Source: Pedosphaera sp. (GTDB lineage Bacteria; Verrucomicrobiota; Verrucomicrobiia; Limisphaerales; AAA164-E04). From it: 32,634 bases of DNA. The notes beneath the pieces are model-generated. The model was not told the DNA's origin. It worked only from the letters and a program-made list of their open reading frames with translations, and did no database searches. Of this stretch, positions 32,594 through 32,634 are shown in pieces. Numbering within the stretch: position 1 is the stretch's first letter; each line of letters starts with the position of its first letter. Where the stretch lies: contig NYYT01000010.1 in assembly GCA_002686885.1 (NCBI GenBank), positions 36,120 to 68,753 on the forward strand, given 5' to 3'. The translations under genes were made by a program, and so were the position numbers.

Positions 32594-32634
32594 AAGCAAC
32601 AGTTTAAGCCCCAAAATCCGCAAAAGGACGCACC
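32586..32634 (+). CDS. Start of a gene cut by the window edge
   Basis: From ATG 32586 the frame reads MPKSNSLSPKIRKRTH and continues past the edge. It overlaps the stop of the excisionase-like gene by 8 nt and has a strong Shine-Dalgarno site. The basic N-terminus fits a DNA-binding protein such as an integrase, but 16 residues are too few to assign a function. Confidence 0.55.
   Translation, partial: MPKSNSLSPKIRKRTH

Noticed and set aside
1-32634. CRISPR array or insertion sequence
   Set aside because: No regularly spaced direct repeats, transposase frame or terminal inverted repeats were seen by reading.

Overview
The window is about 32.6 kb of fairly GC-rich bacterial chromosome, densely packed with short operons on both strands. 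The gene content points to the PVC group, most likely Verrucomicrobiota (inference, no marker gene present). It has two pseudopilin-like proteins with the [16 protein letters not shown] leader, two exported formylglycine sulfatases, a secreted SGNH hydrolase of the planctomycete/verrucomicrobial kind, a PQQ-propeller protein, a DUF1802 protein and a glycosidase-like DUF5722-type protein. Shine-Dalgarno sites are weak or absent at many starts.

Layout. 1-3092 (minus): truncated SGNH hydrolase, sulfatase and exported MsrA. 3294-4040 (plus): pseudopilin-like protein. 4053-4844 (minus): SDR. 4998-7644 (plus): larE, rfaE2 and PQQ-propeller protein. 7679-10956 (minus): mntR, secreted serine hydrolase, thioesterase, RelA/SpoT-like HD protein and a eukaryotic-type hisA, in that transcription order. 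11010-11690 (plus): HAD phosphatase. 11708-16368 (minus): dehydrogenase, TIM-barrel epimerase and a complete DctP-DctQ-DctM TRAP transporter. 16519-21223 (minus): ptsI, nucleotidyltransferase and a large glycosidase-like protein, with overlapping ends. 21346-26155 (plus): ABM protein, iron alcohol dehydrogenase, PhyH dioxygenase, class II aldolase and rhamnulokinase, closed by a good terminator. 26404-27545 (minus): DUF1802 and Maf. 27664-31958 (plus): sulfatase, a phosphomannose-isomerase-like cupin protein and a second pseudopilin-like protein.

How it works together. The accessory genes read as a scavenger of sulfated, deoxysugar-containing polysaccharide. Exported sulfatases and a glycosidase-like protein act outside the cytoplasm. 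A TRAP system imports a carboxylated breakdown product that a dehydrogenase and an isomerase/epimerase could process. Rhamnulokinase, class II aldolase and Fe-alcohol dehydrogenase form a kinase-aldolase route for a 6-deoxyhexose, but no rhamnose or fucose isomerase of a familiar type is present. The divergent PMI-like cupin protein is a speculative candidate for a sugar isomerase.

Right edge. At 32080-32128 the minus strand carries the 3' 49 nt of a tRNA-Arg(CCU) gene, from the anticodon stem to CCA, without the 5' half. Beyond it the sequence becomes A/T-richer, carries several dyad repeats, and encodes an excisionase-like HTH protein followed by the start of another gene. This is best read as the att junction of an integrated element that continues past the window.
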